A stretch of 32,455 bases of DNA. Source: Sphingomonadales bacterium (GTDB lineage: Bacteria > Pseudomonadota > Alphaproteobacteria > Sphingomonadales > Sphingomonadaceae). A program made the translations under genes and the position numbers. Of this stretch, positions 1 through 11,256 are shown one piece after another. A model generated the notes under the pieces. That model searched no databases, was not told the origin of the DNA, and worked only from the letters and a program-made list of their open reading frames with translations. The stretch's first letter is position 1; each line of letters starts with the position of its first letter. Location of the stretch: contig JACXVD010000044.1 of assembly GCA_014763545.1 (NCBI GenBank), forward strand, positions 1-32,455. Reading direction: 5' to 3'.

Positions 1-315
1 ATCTTCCGCCAGCGCCAGCGCGGTGTTGAGCGCGGTCTGCCCACCCATCGTCGGCAGCAGCGCGTCGGGCCGCTCCTTCTCGATGATCTTGGCGACGACT
101 GCGGGCGTGATCGGCTCGACATAGGTCGCATCGGCCATGTCGGGATCGGTCATGATCGTCGCCGGATTGGAGTTGACGAGCACCACGCGGTAGCCCTCCT
201 CCTTCAGCGCCTTGATCGCCTGGGTGCCGGAATAGTCGAACTCGCAGGCCTGGCCGATGATGATCGGACCGGCGCCGATAACGAGGATCGAGGAGATGTC
301 AGTGCGTTTGGGCAT
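1..315 (-). CDS. carB: Carbamoyl-phosphate synthase large subunit, N-terminal 105 residues (cut by window edge)
   Basis: This is the synthetase subunit that makes carbamoyl phosphate from bicarbonate, ATP and the ammonia delivered by CarA, feeding arginine and pyrimidine synthesis. Translating the minus strand from the ATG at 315 gives a typical CarB start: [17 protein letters not shown], then [27 protein letters not shown] and the [10 protein letters not shown] motif of the first ATP-grasp half. The rest lies beyond position 1. The ATG shares one base with the TAA of the upstream small gene (TAATG), so translation is probably coupled. A purine-rich AGAAGG within the end of that upstream gene can serve as ribosome binding site. 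Identity is certain from sequence; the gene is partial only because the window ends. Confidence 0.97.
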   Translation of the reverse strand, partial: MPKRTDISSILVIGAGPIIIGQACEFDYSGTQAIKALKEEGYRVVLVNSNPATIMTDPDMADATYVEPITPAVVAKIIEKERPDALLPTMGGQTALNTALALAED

Positions 316-884
316 TATTTCTTTTTTGCCTTCTTCTCGTCATTCTCAATTGCAGCGTCAGCTACTGACTCACCGAATATCTGTACCGAAGACTCGCCGC
401 GCAGGAGGCGAGTTTGCATCCATAAAATATCGGCAATGTTGCACATCGCCTGCTGCGAGTTCATCGCGAGAAGATCGCGTTTCACCCATCCATCTGATGC
501 GTATGCCGAGGTCTGGATATCGGTTTCGCGAAGATCGAAGCCCAGCGAACGTGAAATCTCAAAAATGAGGCGGGTCAGCTTTGTCGCTGAGTTCTGAAGC
601 GTTGCTTCGTCATTTTTGCCATCGAGGTTGGCTTTCGAGGCCATGATAAACTCGTTGTATGCTCTGATAACCGCGGGTCGATCATTAAATTCCACGGGAA
701 TGAGATTGATGGCGGTGAGAAAACCTGGGTCAGCGGGAAGGTGTCGTGTCGCAATCAGATGACGTAAGACGATTACGCGCTGCTCATGCTTCCTTCGCCT
801 TGCATCGATCCAAAGCGTGATGCAGACCGCGATGATTGGCCCAGCGACGATGGCAAGTAGCGTAAGTATCTCGTTAGTCGTCAC
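315..884 (-). CDS. DUF6680-like membrane-anchored protein inserted between carA and carB
   Basis: This 189-residue protein has no known function. It starts with GTG at 884, overlapping the carA stop by four bases (GTGA), and its TAA overlaps the carB start by one base. Residues about 5-25 form one hydrophobic segment ([17 protein letters not shown]) followed by a basic stretch ([10 protein letters not shown]), suggesting an N-in membrane anchor with a cytoplasmic body. The pattern of IVAGPIIAV, the RHLIATR segment and the NLIPVEF segment resembles the uncharacterised DUF6680 family, recognised from memory only. The C-terminus is lysine-rich (DEKKAKKK). Base composition is visibly lower in GC than carA: hand counts of three 60-base lines gave about 57, 50 and 45%. 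That suggests horizontal acquisition. Reading frame and context are solid; the family call is tentative. Confidence 0.75.
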   Translation of the reverse strand: MTTNEILTLLAIVAGPIIAVCITLWIDARRRKHEQRVIVLRHLIATRHLPADPGFLTAINLIPVEFNDRPAVIRAYNEFIMASKANLDGKNDEATLQNSATKLTRLIFEISRSLGFDLRETDIQTSAYASDGWVKRDLLAMNSQQAMCNIADILWMQTRLLRGESSVQIFGESVADAAIENDEKKAKKK

Positions 885-2062
885 CCCAACATCCCCACAA
901 ACTTCTCGAACAGGTAGAAGCTGTCCTGCGGGCCCGGACTCGCCTCGGGGTGGTACTGCACGCCGAACGCCTGCTTACCGCTGATCGAAATCCCGCAGTT
1001 GGAGCCGTCGAACAGCGAGACGTGGGTCTGCTCCACGCCCGGCGGCAGGGTCGCCGCATCGACCGCGAAGCCGTGGTTCATCGAGGTAATCTCGACGAGG
1101 CCAGCGGTATCGCCCCAGCCCTCGCCCACACGCTGGACCGGGTGGTTCGCGCCGCGGTGGCCCTGGTGCATCTTCACCGTCTTCGCGCCCGCTGCCAAGG
1201 CCAGCATCTGATGGCCCAGGCAAATGCCGAAGATCGGGATATCGCGATCGAGGAGGCCGCGGATCACCGGCACGGCATATTCGCCGGTCGCCGCCGGGTC
1301 GCCGGGGCCGTTCGACAGGAACACGCCGTCGGGCTGCAATGCGAGGATATCTTCGAGCGACGTCTTCGCCGGAACCACCGTCACCCGCGCGCCTGCCTTC
1401 ACGAGGTTGCGGAAGATATTGTCCTTGCCGCCGAAGTCCATCGCCACGACATGCGGCTTGTTGTCCCACGCCGCGCGGGCATAGCCCTTGCCCAGCGCCC
1501 ATGCGCCGCCGCCCCATTTCTCATCCGCATCGCGGGTAACGCGCGGGGCGAGGTCCATTCCTTCCAGCCCCGGCCAGTCCTGCGCGCGCTTGAGCAGCGC
1601 GGGAATGTCGAACGTCCCGCTCGGTTCGTGCGCGATCACCGCATTAGGCGCGCCGGCCATGCGGATGCGGCGGGTCAGCGCGCGGGTGTCCACCCCCGCA
1701 AGGCCGATCTTGCCCTGCGCCGCCATCCATTCGGTGAATTCCTGTTCGGAGCGGAAGTTCGACGGGCGGGTGACATCCTGCCGCACCACGCAACCCACCG
1801 CGCCTTCGACCCTGGCTTCGAAGTCCTCGGCATTGGTGCCGACATTGCCGATATGGGGGAAGGTGAAGGTGACAATCTGCGCCGCGTAGGAGGGATCGGT
1901 CATCACCTCCTGATAGCCGGTCATCGCGGTGTTGAAGCACACTTCGCCCACCGCCGAACCGGTGGCGCCGAAGCCCTTGCCCCAGATGATCGTGCCGTCT
2001 GCAAGCACAAGGACTCCGGTCGCGCCCTTGGGTGGCGCGTGCGAAGATGCGGGGTCGGCCAT
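881..2062 (-). CDS. carA: Carbamoyl-phosphate synthase small (glutaminase) subunit
   Basis: CarA hydrolyses glutamine and passes ammonia to CarB. The 393-residue product has the usual family length. The N-terminal CarA domain carries GEVCFNTAMTGYQE (about 39-52). The C-terminal class I glutamine amidotransferase domain has the nucleophile Cys281 in GICLGHQM and the His371/Glu373 pair in QYHPEAS. The frame stays open upstream to 2152, but the start at 2062 (MADPASS) is preferred: it gives the normal length, has GGAG just upstream, and leaves room for a promoter at 2110-2137. The stop overlaps the GTG of the next gene, so carA, the small gene and carB form one leftward operon. Confidence 0.95.
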   Translation of the reverse strand: MADPASSHAPPKGATGVLVLADGTIIWGKGFGATGSAVGEVCFNTAMTGYQEVMTDPSYAAQIVTFTFPHIGNVGTNAEDFEARVEGAVGCVVRQDVTRPSNFRSEQEFTEWMAAQGKIGLAGVDTRALTRRIRMAGAPNAVIAHEPSGTFDIPALLKRAQDWPGLEGMDLAPRVTRDADEKWGGGAWALGKGYARAAWDNKPHVVAMDFGGKDNIFRNLVKAGARVTVVPAKTSLEDILALQPDGVFLSNGPGDPAATGEYAVPVIRGLLDRDIPIFGICLGHQMLALAAGAKTVKMHQGHRGANHPVQRVGEGWGDTAGLVEITSMNHGFAVDAATLPPGVEQTHVSLFDGSNCGISISGKQAFGVQYHPEASPGPQDSFYLFEKFVGMLG

Positions 2063-2109
2063 GGGGCGCTCCGAGTCAGGGGTTTCCGGCGATGTCGCTA
2101 AGACCCAGC

Positions 2110-2137
2110 CGCTAGACGCGAGTGTTGCCTGCGTCAA
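2110..2137 (-). promoter_or_regulatory. Candidate carA promoter
   Basis: Read on the minus strand, TTGACGC (2137-2131) is followed after 13 nt by GTCTAGCG (2117-2110). The first element matches the Caulobacter-type housekeeping consensus TTGACGS exactly; the second is only a partial match to GCTANAWC. Transcription would start near 2103, leaving a leader of about 40 nt before the carA ATG. This is inference from sequence only. Confidence 0.45.
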
Positions 2138-2205
2138 CCTATCGCGGCGCACAATGTTGGGCTAAGCGCCGCGCATATCAATCCATCCACAGGAAAGCCG
2201 GAAAA

Positions 2206-2658
2206 ATGATCCGTGACGATATCAAGCAGGCCACCATCGCAGCCATGAAGTCGGGCGAGAAGGACCGCACCGCCGCGCTGCGGCTGATCTCAGCCAAGAT
2301 CAAGGATCGCGATATCGAACTGCGCACCAGCACCGCAGAAACGCCCGACGATGAAATCGTGGTCGGCGTTTTGCAAAAAATGGCGAAGCAGCGGCGCGAG
2401 TCGATAACCATGTATGTTGATGGTGGGCGGCAGGAACTGGCCGACAAGGAACAGGCCGAACTGGCGGTGATCGAGGAATTCCTGCCGCGCATGATGGACG
2501 ATGCCGAAACCGCCGCCGCCATCGCCGCGATCAAGGAAAGCATCGGGGCCGATTCCATTAAGGATATGGGCCGGGTGATGGCGGAACTAAAAGCCCGCCA
2601 CGGCGCTGAACTCGACATGAGCAAGGCCAGCAAGCTGGTCAAGGAGAGTTTCGGATGA
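2206..2658 (+). CDS. GatB/YqeY domain-containing protein
   Basis: This 150-residue cytoplasmic protein matches the stand-alone YqeY family, which resembles the tail domain of the GatB amidotransferase subunit. The family is often proposed to act on or near tRNA, but its exact role is unsettled. Family features seen are the start MIRDDIKQATIAAMKSG, KDRTAALRLI, the KMAKQRRESI segment, EEFLPRMMDD, and the C-terminal GRVMAELKARHG region. The start at 2206 is chosen over upstream in-frame codons (open back to 2122) because the conserved N-terminus begins here and AGGAAAG lies just upstream. Its stop overlaps the following lipoprotein ATG (ATGA). Lying just before dnaG and rpoD is a common arrangement in alphaproteobacteria. 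Confidence 0.92.
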   Translation: MIRDDIKQATIAAMKSGEKDRTAALRLISAKIKDRDIELRTSTAETPDDEIVVGVLQKMAKQRRESITMYVDGGRQELADKEQAELAVIEEFLPRMMDDAETAAAIAAIKESIGADSIKDMGRVMAELKARHGAELDMSKASKLVKESFG

Positions 2659-3419
2659 CACGCCTGCCCCCGTTTCGTGCCTTCGCGCTGGCCCTCGTCG
2701 CCAGTTGTGCCGCCACAGCCTGTTCGGACCAGCCCGCAGGCAAGACCGAGGTGACCGACCTCGACAAGGCGACCACCGCGAGCGAACGCGAAGCGGCGAG
2801 CGAGGCGCTGCAAGCGGCCGATTTTGCCGACCTGCAGCTGGGGCCCAAGATCGTCGGTCCCGCTGGGCCGCAGGTCGAGGCCAAGCTGTCGAACGAAGTC
2901 GGCAATTTCGCGGACATGCGGTCTTATGTCGCCTGCCCAGCTGGAATGCAGGCCTGCGACCCGAAGACCGCCCCCGCGGGCACCGTCTATACCTATGTCT
3001 ACGTCGTCTATCCGGGCGAGGACAACAACGCGAGCGTCGGCAGCGGCAAGGGCAACGATGCGTCCGATGTCGAACGCGCGACGATGTTCCGCATGACCCG
3101 CCCCGCCAATGGCTTTACCGGCACTGCCGGTTACTCCAAGGGCGAGGCGATGGCGGCTGTCGGCCAGAAGGTCGACGTCGTGATGAGCTGCGTCGACGGC
3201 GCACTCGCCTGGACGATCAGCGCGGGCGATGGCGGCGATCAGTGGGAACAGGCCGAACCGATCACTTTCTGGTGGCAATCCACCCTGCCCCCGGCCGGGC
3301 CGACCGACGCCTTTGAAATCGCGGTCGACGGCACCACCGCGCATGGCCTGGGGCCATGGCCCGCTGCGGCCAAGGATGCTGGCGACGCCTGCCTGCCCGA
3401 TCCTGCCAAGGCAGGCTGA
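2655..3419 (+). CDS. Putative lipoprotein of unknown function
   Basis: This 254-residue protein is predicted to be exported and lipidated. A basic start (MTRLPPFR) and hydrophobic stretch lead to a lipobox ending at Cys18 (LVAS-C) or Cys23 (ATA-C). The mature part begins with an acidic, alanine-rich segment of helical character, then a tyrosine- and valine-rich segment (TVYTYVYVVYPGED), and carries a few cysteines (for example CPAGMQACDP). I do not recognise a named domain. The gene begins inside the stop codon of the YqeY gene (ATGA), so it is translationally coupled to it, and dnaG follows after about 60 bases. It is probably a lineage-specific envelope protein of sphingomonads. Confidence 0.8.
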   Translation: MTRLPPFRAFALALVASCAATACSDQPAGKTEVTDLDKATTASEREAASEALQAADFADLQLGPKIVGPAGPQVEAKLSNEVGNFADMRSYVACPAGMQACDPKTAPAGTVYTYVYVVYPGEDNNASVGSGKGNDASDVERATMFRMTRPANGFTGTAGYSKGEAMAAVGQKVDVVMSCVDGALAWTISAGDGGDQWEQAEPITFWWQSTLPPAGPTDAFEIAVDGTTAHGLGPWPAAAKDAGDACLPDPAKAG

Positions 3420-3478
3420 TCCACGCAGCATATCGCGCACGGCTTGATTCGCCGTCGCAGCCCGCGCATGGACACGGG

Positions 3479-5380
3479 ATGCTCTCACCCCAATGGCTTG
3501 ATGAACTGCGCAGCCGCGTGACGCTCTCCAGCGTCATCATGCGCACAACCAAGCTGCAGAAGGCTGGGCGCGAATGGAAGGCGTGCTGTCCGTTCCACAA
3601 CGAGAACACACCCAGCTTCTACGTCAATGACGAGAAGGGCTTTTACCACTGTTTCGGCTGCAGCGCGCATGGCGACGTGATCCGCTGGATGACCGACCAG
3701 CGCGGGCTGGCGTTCATGGATGCGATCAAGGAGCTCGCCGCCGAAGCCGGGATGGAAGTCCCCGCGCCCGATCCGCGCGCGGCGAAGCAGGCGGAACAGC
3801 GCGCGACCCTGCACGATGTGATGCAGGCGGCGCAGGACTGGTATCGCGAGAGCCTGGATACCCCCGCCGGGGCGAAGGCGCGTGCCTATCTCGATTCGCG
3901 CGGGTTCGACGCGCATACGAAGGAACGCTTCGGCTTCGGCTATGCCCCCTCCGGGCGCCAGGCGATCAAGGAGGCGCTGGACCAGTTCGAGGAACCGATG
4001 CTGATCGAGGCGGGCCTGCGGATCGGGGTTGACGACAAGCCGCCCTACGACCGTTTCCGCGACCGGCTGACCATGCCGATCCACGATGCGCGCGGACGGG
4101 TGATCGGCTTCGCCGCGCGTATCCTCGATGCGGACAAGAAGGACGCACCGAAATACCTCAACTCGCCCGACACGCCGCTGTTCGACAAGGGGCGGACGCT
4201 GTTCAACCTGCACCGCGCGGGTCCCGCATCGCGCAGATCGGGCCGGATCGTGGTTGTCGAAGGGCAGATGGACTGCGTCGCGATGGCCGCCGCCGGGTTC
4301 GAAGAAGCCGTCGCTCCGATGGGCACCGCGCTCACCGAGCACCAGCTGACCCTGCTGTGGCGGCTGGTGGACGCTCCGATCCTCGCCTTCGATGGCGACA
4401 AGGCGGGTCAGCGCGCGGTGTTGAAGGCCATCGGCCGCGCGCTGCCGATGCTGGGCCCCGGCAAGACGCTGGGGACCGTGCGCCTGCCTGCCGGGCTCGA
4501 TCCGGACGATCTCATCCGGCAGAAGGGTGCCGGCGCAATGGGTGAATTGCTCGCCCGGCCCACCAGCCTGCTCGAAACCTTGTGGGAAGCTGAACGCGAC
4601 GCGCAGCCGCACGACACGCCGGAGGCTAAAGCGGGGCTGAAGGCGCGGTTGCTCGACCATGTCGACACGATCCAGCACCCCGATATCAAGGCGCTCTACA
4701 AACGCGAATTGCTCGAACGCTTTTCTGCTTTCGCCTTTCCGCCCCGGCAACAGGGGCGTGAGTGGAAGAGCGACTGGAAACCACGCGGGCGTGGCGGCGC
4801 GCTGCCTCGCCCTGCCCTGTCGCGTGAGGCGGCGGACCGGCTGCTGCGCATCACCGGCGGCGGCGGGCGCGATTCGCTGGCGGCGTCGGTAATAGCCGGC
4901 CTGATGCGCTATCCCGACCAGGTCATGCGGCACGAAGATGCTCTGCTGCGGCTGTGTTCGCTCGAACCGAAACTGGCGCTGGCGATCAATTCGCTGATCG
5001 AAGCCGCGGAAATGCTTGAACCGGGGGAAAATTCCCCCATATCGGGCGAACTCGGCCCAACCGCGCCGCCGGATAATGCCCGTTTCGCCTTCCTTGGAGA
5101 AGGACTGGATCCGCAAGTCGCGCGCGAAGTGCTGGCCGAAGCCGTTTCGCTGCTGGTCGAAAGGCCCGCGCTGGAGGCTGCGCTCGCCGCTGCCACTGCG
5201 CGGTTCGAGACCGATCCCGAGGCAGCTTTCGCGGAGCAGCAGCGCCTGCTCAAGCGAAAGCTGGATTTCGAGAGGCGACTCGGGCACATGGCGAGCAAAC
5301 GGGCCTCCCGCGCGGAAGGCCCACCCGATAATTCTTCATCCGGCGACGCAGATCCGGATGGCGACATGGAAACGGACTGA
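3479..5380 (+). CDS. dnaG: DNA primase
   Basis: DnaG makes the RNA primers for chromosome replication. The 633-residue product begins with a CHC2 zinc finger (Cys37, His40, Cys58, Cys61 in CCPFH and HCFGC). The catalytic core follows, with the Toprim domain marked by [11 protein letters not shown] and [11 protein letters not shown]. The C-terminal third, the DnaB-binding part, is less conserved as usual. The start at 3479 ([14 protein letters not shown]) gives the family N-terminus; the frame is open upstream to 3356, but that extension lies inside the preceding gene and looks unlike DnaG. The ribosome site before 3479 is weak (CACGGG). rpoD follows after 7 bases, as in the classical macromolecular synthesis operon, but without rpsU. 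Confidence 0.96.
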   Translation: MLSPQWLDELRSRVTLSSVIMRTTKLQKAGREWKACCPFHNENTPSFYVNDEKGFYHCFGCSAHGDVIRWMTDQRGLAFMDAIKELAAEAGMEVPAPDPRAAKQAEQRATLHDVMQAAQDWYRESLDTPAGAKARAYLDSRGFDAHTKERFGFGYAPSGRQAIKEALDQFEEPMLIEAGLRIGVDDKPPYDRFRDRLTMPIHDARGRVIGFAARILDADKKDAPKYLNSPDTPLFDKGRTLFNLHRAGPASRRSGRIVVVEGQMDCVAMAAAGFEEAVAPMGTALTEHQLTLLWRLVDAPILAFDGDKAGQRAVLKAIGRALPMLGPGKTLGTVRLPAGLDPDDLIRQKGAGAMGELLARPTSLLETLWEAERDAQPHDTPEAKAGLKARLLDHVDTIQHPDIKALYKRELLERFSAFAFPPRQQGREWKSDWKPRGRGGALPRPALSREAADRLLRITGGGGRDSLAASVIAGLMRYPDQVMRHEDALLRLCSLEPKLALAINSLIEAAEMLEPGENSPISGELGPTAPPDNARFAFLGEGLDPQVAREVLAEAVSLLVERPALEAALAAATARFETDPEAAFAEQQRLLKRKLDFERRLGHMASKRASRAEGPPDNSSSGDADPDGDMETD

Positions 5381-5387
5381 CAAACGA

Positions 5388-7427
<2,040 letters not shown>

Positions 7428-7440
7428 GGACTTGGTTGCC

Positions 7441-9132
7441 TCACCCCGGCTTGTCGGCGGCGTAAACCGCGACGGTCGGGGGCACCGCATCGAACCTGAC
7501 CCACAACGCCAGAGCCAGCGCGGCGAGAAGCGCGACGCCGCCCAGCTTGCGTGCGCTGGCGAGGCCGGGCCATAGCGCCAGCCACATCAGCGCGATGAGT
7601 GCTGCCGGCAGGGCGATGACAAAGGGCATGCTCGGCCCCACCCCCTGCATCGTCCAGTAGCCAAGCCCGAGCAGATTTCCAGCCACCAACGCCGCGAAGA
7701 TGCTCGCAAAGATCAGTCCTGCGCGCTTGCCACCTATCGCCCGGATCGCTTCGACCACACCAGCGAGAATCACGGGAATGACGAGAAAATAGGCAGCGGT
7801 CGGCGCCTGCGCCTGACCGATGATAGCCAGCCCCAGCAGCGGCAATGCCGCCCCGATGCGTTTGCGCTGGGCGGACTCCCTCGGTCCGAAGACGAACAGC
7901 ATCATGGCGAGGCAAGTCAGTACCGCCATCGCCGTCAGGCGCGGGATGGCCGCGAGCCGGTCGTAATAATCTCCGCCTGCCCCCGATATCCAGTTCAGCG
8001 CGAAAAGCGCCACGCCGGTTACGACCAGCAAGGCCAGCATTTGCGCAGCGCCCGCACCCACACTGCCCGTCTTTCGCCCGCGCAGAAACGCCAACATCAG
8101 TCCCGCTGCGCCCACGAACAGCATCGCCCACCCGACCCATGGCGGATAAAGGACCACCATCCGCCCGAACAGGTCGAAGAACACCGCGTCACGCGTTTCC
8201 GCGGGCAGATCCTGCGCATTGGCCATGGTCCGCGCCAGGGCGAGCGTCTGTTCGCCCATATGCTGCAACGAGCCCTGGTCGAGCCGGTCCGGCGTCGCCA
8301 GCGGCGAATGATACAGCGCCGATCGGCCGATGAACGCGATATTGTAGGCCGCATAGCCACCCCGATCCAGCGTCTCGCTCAGATCGGTATCGTTGGGCAG
8401 CACCGAATAGAGATAGGCAGCAAGCGAGGATGCCGTGGGATGCGGGACTGCGGCTGCATACAGCCGCGCGGCCTGTTCGTTACCCCGGGAAAGCTGGAAC
8501 AGGCTGGCCACCCCGCCTCCGCCGCGCGCTTCGAGATTGATCACCGCGCCGATCTTCGCCGCAGCGGGATTTGCCGCAAAGAACTGCTTGGCGCCGCTCA
8601 ACCCCAGTTCCTCGCCATCGGTGAAGATCACATAGATGCTGCGGCGCATCGGCCCCGACGCCTTGATCGCCCTTGCCGCTTCGAGGATCGAGGCGACTCC
8701 GGCGGTATCGTCGGCGGCGCCGGGCGATCCCCAAACCGTGTCGTGATGCGCCATCATCGCCACCGCCGGCAGATCGGGGTCGCTGCCCGGCAAATAGCCG
8801 ATCACATTCACCAACTCGGGCGCCGGCCCTTCGTCACCGCTCCAGCCAGCCCGGCGCTTGCGCGAATATTCGTCGAGCGGGCCAGTCTCTTCGCTGACCG
8901 CGAATCCCATCTGTTCCAGCCTGCTGCGCAGATAGGCGCGGACTTTCGCGTTGGCAGGCGTCCCCATCATATGCGGTTCGCGCGCGATCTGTTCGACATC
9001 GCGCATCGCGCGTGCAGCGGAAAACGCGCGTTCGCCCGTGTCGAGGCCGGATGGCGAGGGCGGGGTCGTGCCCATGACCGCCAGCGCAATCGCTGCGATC
9101 AGCGGAACAAGGAACCATAACCAGTTGCGCAT
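7441..9132 (-). CDS. M28 family metallopeptidase with C-terminal multi-pass membrane domain
   Basis: This 563-residue protein is predicted to be a zinc aminopeptidase anchored in the inner membrane with its catalytic domain outside. An N-terminal signal anchor (residues 4-20, WLWFLVPLIAAIALAVM) precedes an M28 domain (about 40-340). Metal ligands and catalytic residues visible are His129/Asp131 (AHHDTVW), Asp141-142 (GAADDTAG), Glu174-175 (DGEELGLSG), the NLEARG segment near 201, and a late His (ALYHSPL). The last 200 residues hold about six to eight hydrophobic helices, an Fxna-like layout. The start at 9132 has a perfect AGGAGG seven bases upstream; the frame is open to 9228, but that extension lacks support. 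It faces rpoD tail to tail, only 13 bases apart. Substrate unknown. Confidence 0.9.
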   Translation of the reverse strand: MRNWLWFLVPLIAAIALAVMGTTPPSPSGLDTGERAFSAARAMRDVEQIAREPHMMGTPANAKVRAYLRSRLEQMGFAVSEETGPLDEYSRKRRAGWSGDEGPAPELVNVIGYLPGSDPDLPAVAMMAHHDTVWGSPGAADDTAGVASILEAARAIKASGPMRRSIYVIFTDGEELGLSGAKQFFAANPAAAKIGAVINLEARGGGGVASLFQLSRGNEQAARLYAAAVPHPTASSLAAYLYSVLPNDTDLSETLDRGGYAAYNIAFIGRSALYHSPLATPDRLDQGSLQHMGEQTLALARTMANAQDLPAETRDAVFFDLFGRMVVLYPPWVGWAMLFVGAAGLMLAFLRGRKTGSVGAGAAQMLALLVVTGVALFALNWISGAGGDYYDRLAAIPRLTAMAVLTCLAMMLFVFGPRESAQRKRIGAALPLLGLAIIGQAQAPTAAYFLVIPVILAGVVEAIRAIGGKRAGLIFASIFAALVAGNLLGLGYWTMQGVGPSMPFVIALPAALIALMWLALWPGLASARKLGGVALLAALALALWVRFDAVPPTVAVYAADKPG

Positions 9133-9153
9133 CGAAACCCCTCCTGTCCGCCG

Positions 9154-9182
9154 AGCAAAGTCGATTGGCGCGGAGGGGTCAA
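9154..9182 (-). promoter_or_regulatory. Candidate promoter of the M28 peptidase gene
   Basis: On the minus strand TTGACC (9182-9177) and TTTGCT (9159-9154) are separated by 17 nt, a good sigma-70 geometry with a strong -35 and a moderate -10. Transcription would start near 9147, about 15 bases before the ATG at 9132, so the AGGAGG ribosome site would lie close to the 5' end of the mRNA. Sequence inference only. Confidence 0.4.
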
Positions 9183-9270
9183 GCATTCGTCGCATGCAAC
9201 CGCTCCCGACAGGGTAAAATCGGCCCATCCGGGGTGGCGGGAATCGGAGTCAGTCCCTATGGGGCCATGC

Positions 9271-9708
9271 ATGCGCATCGCCATCGCCTCCGATCATGCC
9301 GCACTCGCCCTCAAGGCCGAGTTGCGGGAGTATCTCATCGAGCTGGGACACGAGGTCGCCGACCTGGGACCCGACAGCGCCGACAGCGTCGATTATCCCG
9401 ATTACGGCTACAAGCTGGCCTCCGTCGTCGCAGATGGCACCGCCGAGCGCGGGGTTGCCCTGTGTGGCAGCGGCATCGGCATCTCGATCAGCGTCAATCG
9501 CAACGCCGCGGTCCGCTGTGCGCTGGTGTCCGAACCTCTTTCCGCCGCGCTGGCCCGCGAACACAATGATGCGAATTGCATCGCGATGGGCGCACGGCTG
9601 ACCGGCAGCGACATGGCCAAGGCCTGTCTCGACGCATTCCTTGCCACCGATTTTGCCGGCGGGCGCCACCAGCGCCGGGTCGACAAGCTTTCCAACCCTT
9701 CTTGCTGA
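9271..9708 (+). CDS. rpiB: Ribose-5-phosphate isomerase B
   Basis: RpiB interconverts ribose 5-phosphate and ribulose 5-phosphate in the pentose phosphate pathway. The 145-residue protein starts [15 protein letters not shown] as the RpiB/LacAB family does. It carries the catalytic Cys65 in CGSGIGISI, the [10 protein letters not shown] segment, and the [15 protein letters not shown] region that closes the active site. Another in-frame ATG at 9259 would add four residues (MGPC); 9271 is preferred because it matches the family start and has GGGG at suitable spacing. glyA follows after 10 bases, and the rpiB stop itself forms part of the glyA ribosome site (TGAGG). The five genes from here to trmJ look like one operon supplying C1 units, sugar phosphates and nucleotide control. 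Confidence 0.94.
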   Translation: MRIAIASDHAALALKAELREYLIELGHEVADLGPDSADSVDYPDYGYKLASVVADGTAERGVALCGSGIGISISVNRNAAVRCALVSEPLSAALAREHNDANCIAMGARLTGSDMAKACLDAFLATDFAGGRHQRRVDKLSNPSC

Positions 9709-9718
9709 GGCCCCGCGC

Positions 9719-11029
9719 ATGAGCACCGCCCCCGCCACCCTGTCGAACCCGATGAACCGTTTCTGGCACGATACGCTGGCCGATGCCGATCCCGAGGTGT
9801 TCGGCGCGATCCGCAACGAGCTGAAGCGCCAGCAGGGCAAGATCGAACTGATCGCGTCGGAAAACATCGCCAGCCGCGCAGTGCTGGAAGCGACCGGGAG
9901 CGTTTTCACCAACAAATACGCCGAGGGCTATCCCGGCAAGCGCTATTACGGCGGCTGCGATTATGCCGATGTGGTGGAGACGTTGGCGATCGAGCGGGCG
10001 AAGCAACTGTTCGGCTGCAATTTCGCCAATGTGCAGCCCAATTCGGGCAGCCAGATGAACCAGGCCGTGTTCTTGGCGCTGCTGCAGCCTGGCGACACCT
10101 TCATGGGGCTCGACCTCAATTCGGGCGGGCACCTCACCCATGGCTCGCCGGTCAATATGAGCGGCAAGTGGTTCAATCCCGTTCCCTATGGCGTGCGCCG
10201 CGAGGACGAGCAGATCGACATGGACGAAGTCCTGGCGATCGCGAAAGAACACAAGCCCAAGCTGATCATCGCGGGTGGCACAGCCTATTCGCGGGTGTGG
10301 GACTGGGAAGCCTTCCGCAAGGTGGCAGACGAAGTCGGCGCATGGCTGATGGTCGACATGAGCCATATCTCGGGCCTGGTCGCGGGCGGCGCACACCCCT
10401 CGCCCTTCCCGCACGCCCATGTCGTGACCACCACCACCCACAAGAGCCTGCGCGGCCCGCGGTCGGGCGTGATCCTGTGGAACGACGAGGAATTGAGCAA
10501 GCCGATCAACATGGCGGTGTTCCCCGGCATGCAGGGTGGTCCGCTGGTGCATGTCATCGCGGCCAAGGCCGTGGCCTTCGCTGAGGCGCTGCGCCCCGAT
10601 TTCCGCAGCTATGCCGCCAGCGTGGTCGAAAATGCCCGTGCGCTCGCCGCGAGCGTAGAAGAACACGGGCTGCGTGTGGTGTCGGGCGGTACCGATAACC
10701 ACCTGATGCTCGTCGATCTTACGCCCAAGGACGTGACCGGCAAGGCTGCCGAAAAGGGCCTCGATCGCGCCTGGCTGACCTGCAACAAGAACGGCGTCCC
10801 CTACGACACGCGCTCTCCCTTCGTCACCAGCGGGATCCGTCTCGGCACTCCGGCGGGCACCACGCGCGGCTTTGGCCCGGCCGAATTCCGCCAGATCGGC
10901 CAGTTGATCGCGGAAGTCGTCGAAGGGCTTGCCAAGAATGGTGATGAGGGCGATGCCCAGGTCGAGGAAAGCGTGCGCCGCCGGGTGACCGAATTGTGCG
11001 ACGCCTTCCCAGTCTATCCGGGGATGTAA
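9719..11029 (+). CDS. glyA: Serine hydroxymethyltransferase
   Basis: GlyA converts serine and tetrahydrofolate to glycine and methylene-tetrahydrofolate using pyridoxal phosphate. The 436-residue product has the family landmarks: IELIASENI (about 42-50), [15 protein letters not shown] (65-79), [10 protein letters not shown] (140-149), Asp213 and His216 in [11 protein letters not shown], and the cofactor lysine Lys242 in [14 protein letters not shown]. The start at 9719 lies eight bases after a TGAGG ribosome site formed by the rpiB stop. The stop is followed after one base by the ATG of the next small gene, indicating tight co-translation. Length and motifs are intact. Confidence 0.97.
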   Translation: MSTAPATLSNPMNRFWHDTLADADPEVFGAIRNELKRQQGKIELIASENIASRAVLEATGSVFTNKYAEGYPGKRYYGGCDYADVVETLAIERAKQLFGCNFANVQPNSGSQMNQAVFLALLQPGDTFMGLDLNSGGHLTHGSPVNMSGKWFNPVPYGVRREDEQIDMDEVLAIAKEHKPKLIIAGGTAYSRVWDWEAFRKVADEVGAWLMVDMSHISGLVAGGAHPSPFPHAHVVTTTTHKSLRGPRSGVILWNDEELSKPINMAVFPGMQGGPLVHVIAAKAVAFAEALRPDFRSYAASVVENARALAASVEEHGLRVVSGGTDNHLMLVDLTPKDVTGKAAEKGLDRAWLTCNKNGVPYDTRSPFVTSGIRLGTPAGTTRGFGPAEFRQIGQLIAEVVEGLAKNGDEGDAQVEESVRRRVTELCDAFPVYPGM

Positions 11030-11030
11030 G

Positions 11031-11252
11031 ATGAACGACGATCGGCAAGGCGGCGGACAGGATTGGGTCGAAGACGCGAAGTCCGAAATTTCGGGCATGG
11101 CGAAGGGTGGGCTCGACCATCCCTCGACCAAGCCGGTGCTGACCGGCGCCGTGGCAGGCGCGGTCGCCGGCGCTTTGTTGCCGGGCCTCAGCATTGCGGT
11201 TGGTGCGATCGCCGGGGCAGGATTCATGTTCTACAACCGGATCAAGAAGTGA
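11031..11252 (+). CDS. Small glycine-zipper membrane-associated protein of unknown function
   Basis: This 73-residue protein begins one base after the glyA stop and ends four bases before nrdR, so it is almost certainly translated with them. The first 33 residues are hydrophilic ([18 protein letters not shown]). The rest is an alanine/glycine-rich hydrophobic segment, [17 protein letters not shown] then [12 protein letters not shown], ending in basic residues (YNRIKK). The small-residue repeats suggest a glycine-zipper hairpin in the membrane. I do not recognise a named family and give no function. Codon usage matches the neighbours, and the exact fit between two core genes supports a real gene. 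Confidence 0.8.
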   Translation: MNDDRQGGGQDWVEDAKSEISGMAKGGLDHPSTKPVLTGAVAGAVAGALLPGLSIAVGAIAGAGFMFYNRIKK

Positions 11253-11256
11253 GCCG

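Noticed and set aside
315-884. Idea that the car-operon insert is a mobile element
   Set aside because: No terminal repeats, transposase or target duplication can be seen; it is a single coding frame.
2063-2152. N-terminal extension of carA to 2152
   Set aside because: It would run through the predicted promoter and adds residues unlike any CarA.
2161-2168. GCTAAGCG as the -10 of the YqeY operon
   Set aside because: No matching -35 lies 10-17 nt upstream, so support is too weak to annotate.
2178-3488. Long minus-strand frame over the YqeY and lipoprotein genes
   Set aside because: The forward genes have proper starts, a coupling overlap and, for YqeY, a known family; the reverse product has none.
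3485-5287. A 600-codon open frame antisense to dnaG
   Set aside because: No recognisable domain and full overlap with a clear primase gene.
9494-11227. Minus-strand 577-codon frame opposite glyA
   Set aside because: Overlaps rpiB, glyA and the small gene entirely, with no domain.
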